Assembly: GCA_032622095.1 (NCBI GenBank)
Contig: CP136066.1
Coordinates: 189,958,816-190,022,815, forward strand
Length of the DNA stretch: 64,000 nucleotides
Reading direction: 5' to 3'
Source of the DNA: Siphonodentalium dalli
Lineage: Eukaryota > Mollusca > Scaphopoda > Gadilida > Siphonodentaliidae
Shown here: piece after piece, positions 26,001 to 41,000 of the stretch
Numbering within the stretch: position 1 is the stretch's first letter
Layout of the letters: every line of letters starts with the position of its first letter
Made by a program: the position numbers and the translations under genes
Notes under the pieces: model-generated
Databases searched by the model: none
What the model was told of the DNA's origin: nothing
Seen by the model: only the letters and a program-made list of their open reading frames with translations

Positions 26001-29000
26001 AATACGCTTTAGTTATCAGAATCGATTAATTGCAACAAAATAATGCTAACCACTGTCAACTATGGTATAAAATTTCCCAAAACATGTTATTTATCAACAT
26101 TTTGTTCAACAAAATATAGCTGTATTATCACTAAAGATCACTAAAGTATAACGAAATTTGACGGTATTACCACTTGATTTTAGGGTTATCCATCTTCATC
26201 CGCAATTTTGTCTGAGACCCTCCATTTGACAACGTGTTTCTGGGCCACATATTATTACACATCTCGAGAAATAACAAACTTCAAAAATCGATATCTGATC
26301 ACTCTGAGCTTTGATGGGTGGGTTCCTTGACTCGATTAAAATAATATTCAGCTATAGAGTGGTCACATTCTTCCAAATCTGGATAGAATCATCCACGATA
26401 TGATTTCAAATTATACCACAGAGCTTTGCCTAAGAGGTCAAAGGTCTGAGGAGTCCAGAATCAGTATGATCCATGGGGTTACTCAGAGCAGCACTCGATC
26501 AACTTCTCGTTAATGTAAATTTTCTGGTTGAACTCCATAATTTAGGTCCTTGGTGCTCGGTGACGTATTTGATACGTGCTCTATTGATTAAAAATTTGTG
26601 CTGGTGAATCAAAAACTAAAGTTAGCAGCTTTTGACCAATCAGAATGTATATTTTAGCGACAAATATTAAACTTGAATTACAATTATCGTTTGAACACCA
26701 CTAACCTGACTAAATGAGTTGAGTAATATATTATTCACGTTATTGTCCTCTAACGTTTTGCTCAGCCAAATTGAGGTGTCAGACTTGTTACAGAAGATCA
26801 TGGTGGGTATCCCAGCAAGGTCATTCTTCTTAGCCATCTTCATTACAGCTTCTACAAGCAAGTGAAAAATGACAAAAACAGTAAATTAATAATTAACCCT
26901 GTTATGTCCTGGATATTTGGTGCAGCATTAAAGATCCTGTGCCAGTGCATTGCCATTCTCCTATATATGTAAGTCTCCCATAGGGATCCTTGTATATATA
27001 AGAGAATGCACTGGCACCCCACGGGAAACTCTCATATATAAGAGAATGCATTGGCATAGGGTTTTCGCAAAATATCAGGAAGCACCAGTCATAGGTCTCT
27101 GACCCATGTGTTTAATTGGCAACATGCATGACAAACATGAAAGCTGTGATGAAATACAGATACTAGTAATAAATATGTAAACACATGCAGGGTTTCAGCT
27201 ACAGGTTAGGGGAATGGTACTTCTATAGCCGCTGGGGGAAATCCCAGTCCATCAACAAATTGCGAATATCAATTAGTATTTAGTAAATCAGTCAATAATT
27301 TAAGCCAAGTTCTGAATGTCTACAGAAATATAAGTAGAAAAAAGTCAAGGAATTGTAATTGTGTTTCATTTTTGACAATTTGAGGGGTTAAGTAATGTAA
27401 GGGTGTTGTCATTTAGCACTGTATATAAACATTGATATTGTATACCAGTAGCTACTGTAAACTTTGCGACAAAAGTCAAGTTAAATATGTAGGTAAAATA
27501 AGTGTACTGACAATTTTTTAAAGTGATGTGAAACACTCCGGTTGGGTGATTAAATAGAAATGGAGAATAATCTTGCTCAAAGTAGTTATTTTTATGAATA
27601 TTAATCCAAATTTATAACAAACCGCCAGTCTTATATATTTATTAAATGCATTGAGTATCGATGGAGAAATCATTTGTGTTAGTTTATCTCCGATGGTTGC
27701 GTCCCAAATCGAGATGTAAATATTTACAATTGAGCATAGTTCAGACAGTGTTTCTATGGAGTTGTAGGGTCGATTTCTTTGAGATTTTGGGCGATGTTAG
27801 TAGAATGCTACATTCCCCCAGTTGGCATAATGTCTGAGTACTAATTATTGCAATTATTGGTATGTCCGACTTCACGGCATTCATGACATGTTATAGCATT
27901 TCCAATTAAAAAAAATCAAAATATCATCCTTCAGTGTCTAATATAAGGACTGTGTCAATATAAACATAAATCAGAACCAGTAAGAACAGTGTGTTATTTG
28001 AGAATATAATCGGGACATAACCAGGTAGATGTCCGCTTCCATATCTTTCACAATAAGGCAATAATAAGCATTCTTTTCCCGCAAAATAGTTCACTAGTAA
28101 TCAGTGTTAGCGGACAAATAAAACAAGAGGTGTGCACTCGCGTGCTAGCATACCCCCACCATGGCAAATTCAACCCGCATTATCCGTAAACCCAACAAAA
28201 AATATTTTTAACTTTAAAGAAAAATTTGGATTAATAATATCGATATGGTGTCGCAAGAAGCTTGTACAGAAAAAAATATTCAAATTGGTTCATATTTGTT
28301 CGAATGATTGCAGAAACCCAAAAAAGGGTAGAAAATGAAACGCAACTTAACTATGGTAAAAATCATTGTTCCGAACCCATATTCGAAGAAAGTTCCGGAA
28401 AATATCCTAACTTGATAGCATCCACAAAAAAAAACCCCAAAATTTTCTAAGTCAAAATAAGTCGAAAATGGAGTGTAATGTTAGGAAAAACAGTCCGAGC
28501 CAACCCTGAGCCGCATCATGTAGAGAGGGTGTTGTGAGAAGCATGTATACCAATTTTTTTTGAAATCGGTTCATATTTGTTAAAGTTATATTAAGTCGGA
28601 CAGAATTTTCTAAGTGAAAATAAGTCGAAAAGTAAGGTGTAACTTAAAAAAAGAAAGTCGGAATAAAATTATCTTTGTTATTACTCCATGTTGGTTTTCT
28701 TAGTGGCAGATACATAGGTGATATAGGCATTAATCTGTGGATCCAGTAGGGGAATATGTTGGAGTGGAAAGCGACCTGCAGCCCCTGTAGTGGAAACCCT
28801 GACAAATGTGATATCTACTAATACTGATGGGCAACAGATAATATAGATAGCTTACCCATTTTCTGTGATGGTTTCAACTTGATGAATTTTTGTGGTACGT
28901 GAGGCAGGAGTCTATGCAGCTCATTTGTCTTCACTTCCATAAAATTCTCAATCTGAAAGGAATCAGCTACAGTAATGCCCTAAATAATTGACTCCTTAAC

Positions 29001-32000
29001 CACAGCAGAATTATGGGTAATTTTTCAGGATTTAGTCGGAAATATGGCTTGTTGCCATTCATCGGAAAGCTCTCAGTGAGAGCTTTCCGATGAATGGCAA
29101 CATGCCATATTTCCGACTAAATCCTGAAAAATTATGCAGTCCTTCAATGTCGAGGTTCTCACATTCGTAGCATAGCTCACCTATCAAGTCTTGAAATAGT
29201 GTATGTCATTTGCAGAATGAGGTCCACAGAGGGTAAATTTAGTGATACATCCCTGCACAGTTGGCTAGCATTACTAAATTCACCCTCTGGGGACCTCATT
29301 TTACTTAGGCATCATCTTCTGGGAAGTATTTATAATCTCAAGTTAACATTGTTTTAGTTCCATTTTCCTTTCTGTTCAGTTTTTATATCACCTAATTTGC
29401 AGAAGATAAAAATGCATAATCGAGGTGACTAATGGGTGAACATCAATCTGATCTAAGGTCTCCCAGAGCAGTTGAGGCCTAAGTAGAATGAGATTCCAAG
29501 AGGGTGAATTTGGTGATGCTCGCCTGCTGTGCAGGGTAGCATCACTAAATTCACCCTCTTGCGACCTCATTCTGCAAATGTCAGACACACTATTTCAAGG
29601 CTTGTCACATATGTGAAAATCAAGGCAAGTTTTGACAAGCAGACTTAGTACTTGACTGAAAAATACAATAAAGCAATCACTGGTTAACCCTTCCACATGA
29701 CTGGAGATTCCTAAAATTTTGCGAAAACCCTGTGCCAATGCATTCTCTTAAATATTCGAGTCTCACATAGAGAGCCTCGCATATACAAAAGAATACATTG
29801 GCCTAACAATATTTACCTTGACATCGTAAGCCAGTGCATTCTGTTATATATGTGAGGCTCCCTATGGGAGACTCGCATATATAAGAGAATGAACTGGCAC
29901 AGGATCTTTAATGCTGCACCAGCACAGCTCCAATCATGAAAGGTTAACTATTGTGAAAACTCTTTCTTTCAAGGCCATCGACAAGGTCAGTGTCCTTGGC
30001 AAATATTGACATAGCCCAAGTGTATTATGCTAAAACCTGTCCACTGCTTGGTAAATTGCCAACTGAGTCATGCATTTTATACTACAATAAAACACTGTAA
30101 AATGAACAGAAGATTCATCTTGTTTACCAATGAAAAGATGTTGGTAGACTAATTGGGAACGATCTTTAACAGTAGAGGCATAAATTATTATAATTATTAT
30201 TATATAATATAAATTGATTGATAATTCAAAGGCAGAAAATTTGGCTAACTTACAGTTGTGCATAGGTTAATCCCCATACTGTACACATTTCAGAAAAAAA
30301 TATAAGAATTATTACAGATGATTTTATGGAAATATTTAAGCAAAACCTATATAAATGTAACAAATGAAAGGTAGTAGTTATTGATGGACACAACACAGTG
30401 GACGTTGGGGCACACAATATGGCCAACGACCAAAGTACTTTCATTTATCTGTCGTCAGCTGCTATCACCTGAACATCTCTCCAAATCAAGAATAGACCAT
30501 TCCGATGTACACTTTTTAACTGACTGTGAGAATCTATTTAGTATAGAAATGGTAACTTAGTTGATAAATTAAAGCGAAACATATGGCCCAATAACAAAGT
30601 GAGGCTTTGAGTTGCATGATAAACTTACAGGGACGATATCACCAAGTATTTGTTTGACATCTCTCGGCATGGTGGCACTGACCATCATCATCTGAACACC
30701 TGAGTTAACAAATGCACCATCGCCTGATGGAAAGCCAACGGGAATCTGAAATGAGAACATCATAATATAATATCTAAATGAGAACATCATAATATAATAT
30801 CTAAACAGTACTTCCCACGAGGAAAACACAGCGAGAGAACTTATTAGCCCTCGCAATTCAGAAGACAGGTGTAATTGCGCCTGTAATATAATCATAAGTA
30901 GGGTTTTTATAAAACAAAATGGCATTGTGGGATAGACCTATGTCCAGTTACACTTACACATGCCCATAATTTAACTGAGACGTGAAAGGTTCTAAATAAA
31001 CCTTCAAATAGTTCAATATTGAATCAACGATTACAGTGAATATAGACATTTTGGAGAGAAGTGTGCGAAATTTAGCACCCGTGATTTAATAATTGCAAGT
31101 GCATATGGATGCGAGAGCAATCGCTCCCATCTCCTGGAAAGGACTGTATCTAAAGCCATGCAAAGTCATTTTCCTGTTTCTCAGGCAAAACTGATTTAAC
31201 ATGATGACTGCCGATAATGAATTACCTCGTACTTTTTGCAAGCAATTGAATGGGTCGGCAGTCAACGTGTTAGCCCTTCCATAAGTGGAACTTCTTGAAA
31301 TATTGCGAAAAAAATGTGCCAATGCATTCTCTTATATATGTGAAAGTTCAAAACAATTTAAGCAATGCACAATAGCATTTAACTCTCAAAATACGTTTCT
31401 AATTTTCTTTTTGGTCCCGCAAATAAAAAGGTTGCACGGGCGGGGTTTCGGAACCATACATGCGGGCATGAGAAACAGGAAATTTACCTTCTGTGGCCTA
31501 ACAAAATATTGATTTTTTTCTGGCCTCATCAAATCTGAGCCACTTTTGATAAGTAAATCTATTTTAGATTCATTCACTTTTTAACTCACAGCAAGATCCT
31601 CAAATATTGCTCGTATTTCGAGGTTGAAGCTGTCATCAAGCAAAGTATCAGCTTCATCTAGGACAAAATATTGTAGACGAGAAGCATCTAGTTTTCCTGG
31701 AATATAATTTGTAATTTTCAGCTTTTCTTGCAGACACAGATCTATTTCAGAGAACCAACTGACAAATGATTACCCAAGAACCTTTCTCGTGAAAGAATAT
31801 AGCATTCAACTAATATTTCCGAAAAATCCAGCCACGCCAATCGTACCATTTCAGAAAACACAGCATCTGAAGTCAGCAGAAATATAAATATTTACTCCTT
31901 AAAGGGGTACTGTACATTTATGGGACCATCTTCTTTTATACTTGACAGAATATATGCAACAAATGAATGCATTTGAGCCATGGATTAGTGCAAAATAGAC

Positions 32001-35000
32001 TCATGCTCTATGAACGATGAAAACAACACAGTAATTATAATGAAATGCACACTTGTATTTTGCACTAATTTAGTGTACAGTACCCCTTTAATTTGGGAAA
32101 TAATAATAATGATGTTAAATACTATTAATTTGGATTTACAATTTATGAAAATAACTATTCTTTATTTCCTATTCTATCACCCTATCAGTGTTCTACATCA
32201 TTTTAATTTCTGAATATGTCAAATGAAATACCGTATGTCAATCTGATCGAACTGGGTAGATTATCCACCAATGAATACAAATCTACACTTGTATTATCAG
32301 TTTTTCTGTCTGTTGTCTGCTTTTATTACCTGAGCACCCCTCCAAATGAATAATAGAACATTCCAATGAACACTGTTGTAACTGAATGGGAGAATCCATT
32401 TAGTACAGAAATGGCTATAAGCAGCAGGGAAAAAATCATGTTTTATTGTGTTGACAATCCTTGATGTCTCTTCGGAATGTGAACCACAAGAATACTTAAA
32501 ATAATAAATGACTTACTTCTACGAATAACTTTGTGTATAGCTCCACTTGTACCTACCAGGACATCCATCTTATCACCATATGGCTGCAATTAATAAAAGT
32601 GACTTACTGTGTGTTTATTTCAGTGACCCCAAGCAAATAAATGAGTACACAGCCACTAGTACTTTCAACAAATATTGCACATCATATAACACATAAATAG
32701 TACCATTTCCTAAAACTCATCCTTGGATATATAAGAGTATACATTGGCCTAACAATATTTACTTTGACCTTGTAAGCCAGTGCATTCTCTAATATATGTG
32801 AGGCTCCCTATGAGAGACTCGCATGTATAAGAGAATGCATTGGCACAGGATGTTTAATGCTGCACCAGTGCAGCTCCCACCATGAACCTCAGGGTGAACT
32901 ACAGTAATGCCCTAAATAATCAACTCCTTTGCCACAGCAGAATTATGGGTAATTTTTCAGGATTTAGTCGGAAATATGGCTTGTTGCCATTCATCACTGA
33001 GAGCTTTCCGACCATGGCAACAAGCCATATTTCCGACTAAATCCTGAAGAAAAGTTACCCATAATTCAGCTGTGTCGATTATTTAGGGCATTACTGTATG
33101 CAAACATGTAAACATTTAGTATTTCATTCATCCCGAAGTAATCCCAGATTAATAAATGGTATTTGGTTTCTGCAACAAGAGTCACTTCATATAATTCATA
33201 TATAAGAATTCTGCCTATTTTAATGTGAGATTTGTGAACATGACATCTTGGAGCAAGATTAATCTCTATTTAGGAGATAAAAGTACTCAGTTGGATATTT
33301 GGAGAATCGAGCATGAAAAAAGTTAGTGAAAAACTTCCCAAAATGACCGAATATCCAACAAAAGTTACGAAAAAGGCTATGTTTATCTCCATTGTAATTC
33401 AATCCATCAAGAAATTTTAAATAAACTACACGAAAAGCATTTATATCGAAATTACATGCTTTGAAGTGAGATATCCATTTTGCGGTGATCGAATTCTATG
33501 GATACATTCACATGTATAAAACACTTGAACTCAAATTTATATCCTGTCGTGGATATATGTATCTGTATGGGTGTTCAGCACCAGAGCCTTTTGGCTGTGT
33601 TTGTGCTGTGAGACGATTATGTTGCATATCAGCTCTATCCATATCATGTGAGGTAATAAATTTCAACAACATGGTTAGTCTAACAAAACCCTGCATACGC
33701 GTGCAGTATATTTCGCTCCTATCCAATATAATAAAAAAATACTTTTACAAAATATGGGTTTAAACCACCACAATGCTTTAAATAGTTCATTATAGCATTC
33801 ACTGACAACAATTGACATCATCAAAGAGGAAAGAGATAAGCTTGGTTATAACTCACATTCTTAGACTGTTTATACATTGGATATGTTGTGAAATCACTGT
33901 GTAAAGACAGCTTGTCCGCAACTCCCTGCAAGAAAATGAGGAAACATCCTTGAATGTTTGTACTATGAATCTAAAATGTGTGTTGATGTCTGATAAAGAA
34001 AACTTAGACGAATAATTCTGAAAGATACCTGCCCTTATAAACAATGATGTCAAAGGCACATAGGCTAATCATTGAAGAATTAAAGTGCTCTCAGACTTAT
34101 ATTTATAAGAAAATTAATTTACCTAACAATATTTGCCTTGACCTTGTAAGCTAGGGCATATTCTTATATATGCAATGTTCCCTATGGGAGACTTGCATAT
34201 ATAAGAGAATGCACTGGCACACAGTATTTAATGCTGCACCAGCCAGCTCCGTCATGAAAGGGTTAAAGTTTCATGAAAGGGTTAAATGTATGTGATAATA
34301 CTTTACCATTATCTGTTCTGCTAATTCTCTTGATGGTGTCATTATTATTGCCCTGGGAGCAAATGCTCTCTGCTGATCTGTGTCTATTAACTTTTCCTGC
34401 CGATGAAATAATTCCAGGATAGGCAGAAGATAGGCTAATGTTTTTCCGCTGCCTGAAATATAACCCATATGCAAGCCTCAAAATATGGTGATGGACTTTT
34501 GCAGAATGAGGTCTCCAGAGGGTGAATATAGTGATGCTACACTGAACAGAGGGCTAGCATCACCAAATTCATCCTCTGGGGACCTCCTTCTGCATGGCCT
34601 CATCTGCTTTGGGAGACCTGGACACAGATTGAAGTTCCCAGATGGTGATGTGCACCCATTGGTTACCTTGATTATGCATTGTGTCGTCTGCCAATTTTGG
34701 GATATAGAGAGACTAAGCTGCAAAAGAAAAAGAAACTTCCTTTAGAAACTAAAAAACTTGTTAATTTGATAGAGATAGTTTCCAGAGGAGATGAGGCCTA
34801 AGAAGAATGAGGTCACAAGAAGGTGAATTTAATTATGCAGGCCCACTGAACAGGGTAGCATCACTAAATTCACCCTCTGGGGACCTCATTCTGCAATTGT
34901 CGGGCACCATATTTTGAAGCCTTCTCATATGACAAATCTACCTGACTTAGATATTAGGGCAATAGTGTTGCTATGAAAAAATGGTAGGTACTTAGTGATA

Positions 35001-38000
35001 ACTTTAATTGTCATCAATAAATGTATGGGACAAACACCATCAACTACCTCCAAATAAATATTGAAAGAAATTTGATAACAGATTATATAATCAGGTCTGA
35101 GAATAGTGTGCCTGTCATTTGCAGAATGAGGTCCCCAGAGTGTGAATTTAGTGATGCTATCCCACATAGCGGACTAGCATCACTAAACTCACCCTCTGGG
35201 GACCTCATTCTGCTTTGGCCTCATCTTCTCTGGAAAGTTTCTTTATTATTAAATTTATATAGAAACTTCTTCACATAGATTCAATTTCTTTTTTAGTTTA
35301 ATTTATCTATATCCCCAAATTGGCAGACACATATTGCATAAACGAGGTTCCCAATGGGTGTACATCACAATATTCACCTTTTGGGAACTTCAATCTGAGT
35401 CTATGTCTCCCATAGCAGATGAGACCATGCAGAATGAGGTCCCAAGAGGGTGAATTTGGTGATGTGATCCTGATTTGCAGGAAAGCATCATTAAATTCAC
35501 TCTCTGGGGACCTCATTCTGCAAATGCAGGCAAACTAAACTCAGGCTTGTATATAATATATGTAGAGTAATAGAGTAATCCGAAATTTATGAAACAAATT
35601 ATCACTTCATATTAAACCAAACTAATGAGAGTATCAGGATTAGCATACTGAGAATATCCATTAACTCCCAACTGAGTACTCAGTTAATGGGTGAATCACC
35701 CATGACAACTGTGGCATGAGGTCGCCTACCGAAGGCTACCAAAAGAATGCATGATGTTAAATGGAATAAAGCAGGATTCAAATGCATGGCATCACCACAA
35801 CATGATGCTATGAGTCAAACACCCTAACCACTGAAACTGTGCCACTACCAAACCATTTATTAACATAATGCACTAACCTGTTTCGGCAGCACAAATGATG
35901 TTCTCTCCACTCAAAATCAGTGGAATAGCCAGGTTCTGGAAGATTCAACATTGGTAAAATTAGAGGGCAGAAGTTGAATAGTTTTGAAGAATTTATTTCC
36001 ATTAATAGTAAATACTAAGCTACAAAACAGACAAACCTGCCTTAGGCTGCCTATGTAGAAAGTGATGAATAGTAGAATAAATGCAATTGACAGGTAAAGA
36101 AAATCGCAGATGAGAGTCATCAGGTGTATCCACTGAATACAGGGCTCACGCTGGCCCAAAATTCCCAGTTGCCAATTGAATAATTTGTTTAGCCACTTTT
36201 CATTTCATTTTCTTTTGCCACTTTTTCTCTGACCCATATATTTTGGTGCCACTTTTGAATTGAGTATTTCCACAAAAAAAAACGTATTTATGATAATTTA
36301 TCTCACATCCACTATCAAAACACAGTTTCCTAATGAGTTAGCCTTCAGGAAGCCCTTTGTTTGACTTAATGTTTGTCAAATTGGAGTCAATAGCATACTC
36401 TGTGTTATAATCGTGTAGAAAATCGAAACCCATTCACTCCAGTGATACAACAAGTCGATGTGACAAAAGCCGCGAATACATTATACGCTTTCAATTAGGA
36501 CCCAATGAGCAATGTCACGAACAGATAGCAATGTGTGTTTTGTTTCCGACTGATTGACTGCAAGCTTGTGTATACGCCCGATGGTGGTTGCCAATTTTTG
36601 TTGCAAATTATTTTTTTTTATAGCAAATTGCTAAATTGGCAATCGGCAGCGCGAACCCTGACTGAATATAGTGGCCAAATTCGCAGAGATCGAGAAAGAG
36701 GCATTTCAGTTTTTCAGAATATTATATATAGTACTTCAATTTATATTAATTTTCTCCATGAGACTTTCATATTTTAAATCATGATCTTATCACTGATCTT
36801 ATCCTGGTTTTTTCGAACAAATTTGTAACTAGGCACGGGAAAAATCTAGTGTATTGAACATGTATAACTGATTATTTATTATATACTAGCCATACATCCC
36901 AAAAATGAGGTAAGAACAACAGTTCTAACTTTATGTTCCAATGAATATCGAGTTATTGTAATCAAAAAGAAATGTTTCACATCTTTACTATAATATCATG
37001 GATACATTCTACATTGATCAAACCAAAACAATTCATAAATTTATACATTGTATCTGATTTTGAAATCAATATGACACTATTAACCCTTTGAGTGCCAGGT
37101 CCGATTTTTGTATCAACCCATATACCCTGTGCCAATGCATTCTCTTATATATGCGAGTCGACCATAGGTCGCCTCGCATATATAAGAGAATGCATTGGCC
37201 TAACAATTTTTCATCTTTTGTTATTATTTTTTACAATTTTAATAATTTTTTCTTATATTCTTTAACAGACTTATTTAGTAGGTTTAGTGCCAGAGAAACT
37301 TATGTTTTTTATGGGCATCAAAATTATTACTATGAATACTTGGTGATAGTTTTGAGTTATAACATGCCCCTAAGGTGTTATCCAGTTTGTTTTTAAATTC
37401 GCTATAGCATGCTTAAGCATACCCAAACAAAATTCAACCCAAAAAAAACACAATTTTTTTAAATATTATTTTTGGGTCGATTTTACACACCGTAAATTAG
37501 GGCCGATGAGATCAAAGGGTTAATAAACTAGAATCTGAGTCGAATATGAATTTTGAATAATTTGTTTTCCTTCTAAATTATCCAATACAGAACATGGTCA
37601 AGTTCTAGGAGATCACATATATTTATTGGTAAATTGTTTACATGTTATTGCTTGGATAAGATTGTTTACCTGTATCGTTGTAGGTTTCTCGATATTCATT
37701 TCATTCAATGATTTGAGGAGTCCGTCATTTAAGCTGTAATCTGAGAACTCAGCATCCCTGTACTCTGCCTGTCGTGATGACGGATTCTGCAATGGACGAT
37801 TCAGACATGGTTTGGTTAAATATACCAGGACACAAGTTTTCCACATGAACAAAGAGGAAAAACTTTGAAACATCATTAGACAACTTTTAGATGCTGATCC
37901 TCATAGCAAATAACTATTAAATTTCAAGACTCCAAAAACCCTTTACTTTTTCTTCAATTTTGTACTAACACCACTAATGACTTCTTCCCTCTGATGCTCT

Positions 38001-41000
38001 GTGAAAAACAACTAGTTAATATATCTTTATCCCACTTCAACGGTAATGTAACTCACGTTCATGTAGGACATATTTGTGACTAGTTGGTTTGGACTGGAAA
38101 ATCACAATAGTATTGTAGTACAGAACATGTACTGGTATAGCAGACTAAAATCTGGTTATTGTCAATTGTCAAAGTCCAATATAGGTTGCTCTAAGCATCA
38201 GGTAAAATTTGTATGGGACATGTCATTGATTGTATCACAGACTTGACAATATGACTGCTGCACAGCAACTTTTCTGAATGAAAATTCCACATAAAATTAT
38301 ACCAGCCCATATATATACTTACCTTACCAATAGGCAAAATTGTGAAATGATCGCCAGCAGATTTTCTGCCTTTCCATGAATTGGATGCCAGCAAATTATT
38401 GTTGAAGTTATTATAGATCTGCCCCATGTAGTGGTTTTTCTCTCTGTTTTTACATGATATCAAAACAGGGGAGTCATGGGCAGGTTTCCCTCTCTTAGCA
38501 TCTTGGATCAGTTGTCGCTTCTTTGCTTTCTCTATCTGTTTTATCATTGCATGTGGGACCGTGATTCTCGGAAGCTTTGAATCAATTTCATAACTGTGTC
38601 TTCCCTGTAAAGAAGATTGATGTCAAAGTTGAATCTTACATCCATTAAACCACAGTTACTGGACATAAAGTCCCAAAAATAAGGTTTTAATCGAATTTAT
38701 AAATCGGTATACTAATATAAGGAACTATATTGGTATACCGATTTATAAATTTGATTAAAACCTTATTTTTTGGGACTTTATGTCCAGTAACTGTGATTAA
38801 ACAAACAATGAACCAGGCAAAGCAAAATATAGATCATGGTATGCATCTTTACCAATAGAGATCATATTCCACCATCTCAAACAAGCCTGCAAATAGTGTG
38901 TCTGTCATTTGCAGAATGAGGGAACTGCGTCAGAATTAAATAATAATTGGTCAAGTATGCATGTTGCCGTTGATTAAGGCAATGGTACCCAGGATCTTCA
39001 GAAAGTTGATTAGGGTACCCAAGATTATCCAGAATGTTGATATGGGTACCCAGGATGAAGGATCTTTAGAACGTTGGTTAGGGTACCTGTACCCAGGATC
39101 TCCAGAACGTTGATTTGGGTACCCAGGATGGTAGGATTTCATATCTACATGTGTACCTACTGGTAGGATCTCAAAAATGTGCCAATTCAGAACACAACCT
39201 CTATCAAAGATTCAAAGAGACATGCAATCAAGATGGCGGCAATTTCGGAATATATCACATTTTAAATTACCCATGCAGATTTATGATGGAAATATTTAAT
39301 AAAGTTGAGTTTTTCGAAGCTGATGACCTAATGTATATCGAAGACTATGATGTGACGTTGACATCTTGTAAATTGGGCTTGATTTTGGAGATCCTGGATA
39401 TATGCTAATCAATATCTCGGGGATCCTGGGTATTCAAATTCACATTTTGAGATACTGGTACTGGTACTCTAACCAATGGAAACATGTGAACTTGACCAAT
39501 TCAGCCATTTAATAAAGCATATTAATATTATAGGTTATGCCTTTCTATACTAAAGCATCATTGATGAGTAGCTATCCCATAGGAAGTGTTCGGAGGAGCG
39601 GATAGCTCAGTTGGTTTGTGGGCCGACCTCTGAGCTACACCTTCGACACGGTCGAGGGTTCAAATCCGACAAAATATCGGTCGGACTTTGTGTCGCCATC
39701 TGCATTCCCAGTACCATGGGCATCACAAATCAATCATCGATGCCACGATCAGTGATCTGAGAAAGATTCCAGAAGCCAAAGAGTCTCAGACAAAATTTGA
39801 AAAAATGCGTACTGGACTAACTTCGTACCTCTGCTCCTCTCGTAATGTCATGACCAGGGATGACACTACACATGGCACACCGTCGGATCGGGAGCCAACG
39901 CTAATGGCTGTCCCGTGTGCAACAATGTGCGCACGTTAAAGATCCCTACCGTGGCGAAGAAGTCACGGGTTCGGCAAAAAACTTCCTGGAAAAATTATGG
40001 ATCTGCTCGATCCCGTCCTGTAAAAGCCAGCATTGGTCACTAGGACGTAACAGATACAGATACAGACAGTTTCCGGTAACACTCCCTCCCGCTCTGGTTA
40101 GGGTACCAGTATCTCCAGAACATTGATTTGGGTAAACCGTACCCAGGATCTCCAGAACATTGATTTGGGTACCCAGGATGGTAGGACTTCCGATCTACCT
40201 ACTGGTGCTGATGGGGTCATTGTCACAAGGCTTCGGTCACATTCGTAGCCAGCTTTTTAAATCGATCACAAATGTAGCCAGCTTTTTAAATCGATCACAA
40301 ATGTAGCCAGCTTTTCGCTGGCGATCACATTCGTAGCCAGCTTTTCTAATTCCAAACTTTATATGGTGCAAAATATGACGTCATCGCGTTCGTGACTAAA
40401 ATATCGACGTCATGCTCCAAAACTTACTTCGTTTATCAACTTAGTATTGGAATATTATTCGAGCATCTAACGACATTGATCGGAAACCTCAGGTTATTAG
40501 ATGAACTAATATCAAATTAAAATTTATGTTGTTTTTCATTCATCAACTCACAAAAATGAGACTAACCTAATCTTGTTCATTGAAGCTCGCATGAAAATGT
40601 ATAAAATCAGCCCTACTGGTAGGATCTCCAAAACTTGCCCATTCGGAACACAACCTCTATCAAAGATTCAAAGATGATGGCGATTTTGAAATATATCACA
40701 TTTTAAATTACGAATGTGAATTTATGATGGAAATATTTAATAAAGTTGAGTTTTTCGAAGCTGATGACCTACCATAAATCGAAGACCATGTGATATTAAC
40801 ATCTTGTCAATTGGGCGTGATTTCAAGATCAATGTTTCAAGGATCTTGGGTACACAAATCCACATATCGAGATACTGGTTCTGGTACTCTAATCAACGGA
40901 AACATATGAACTTGACCAATTCAGCCATTTAATAAAGCATATTAATATTATAGGTTATGCCTTTCTATACTACAGCATCATTGATGAGTAGTTATCCCAT

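Noticed and set aside
39595-39670. tRNA gene with A and B boxes
   Set aside because: The cloverleaf cannot be closed properly and the sequence continues as a SINE body with a short tandem tail, so it is a retroposon rather than a functional tRNA.
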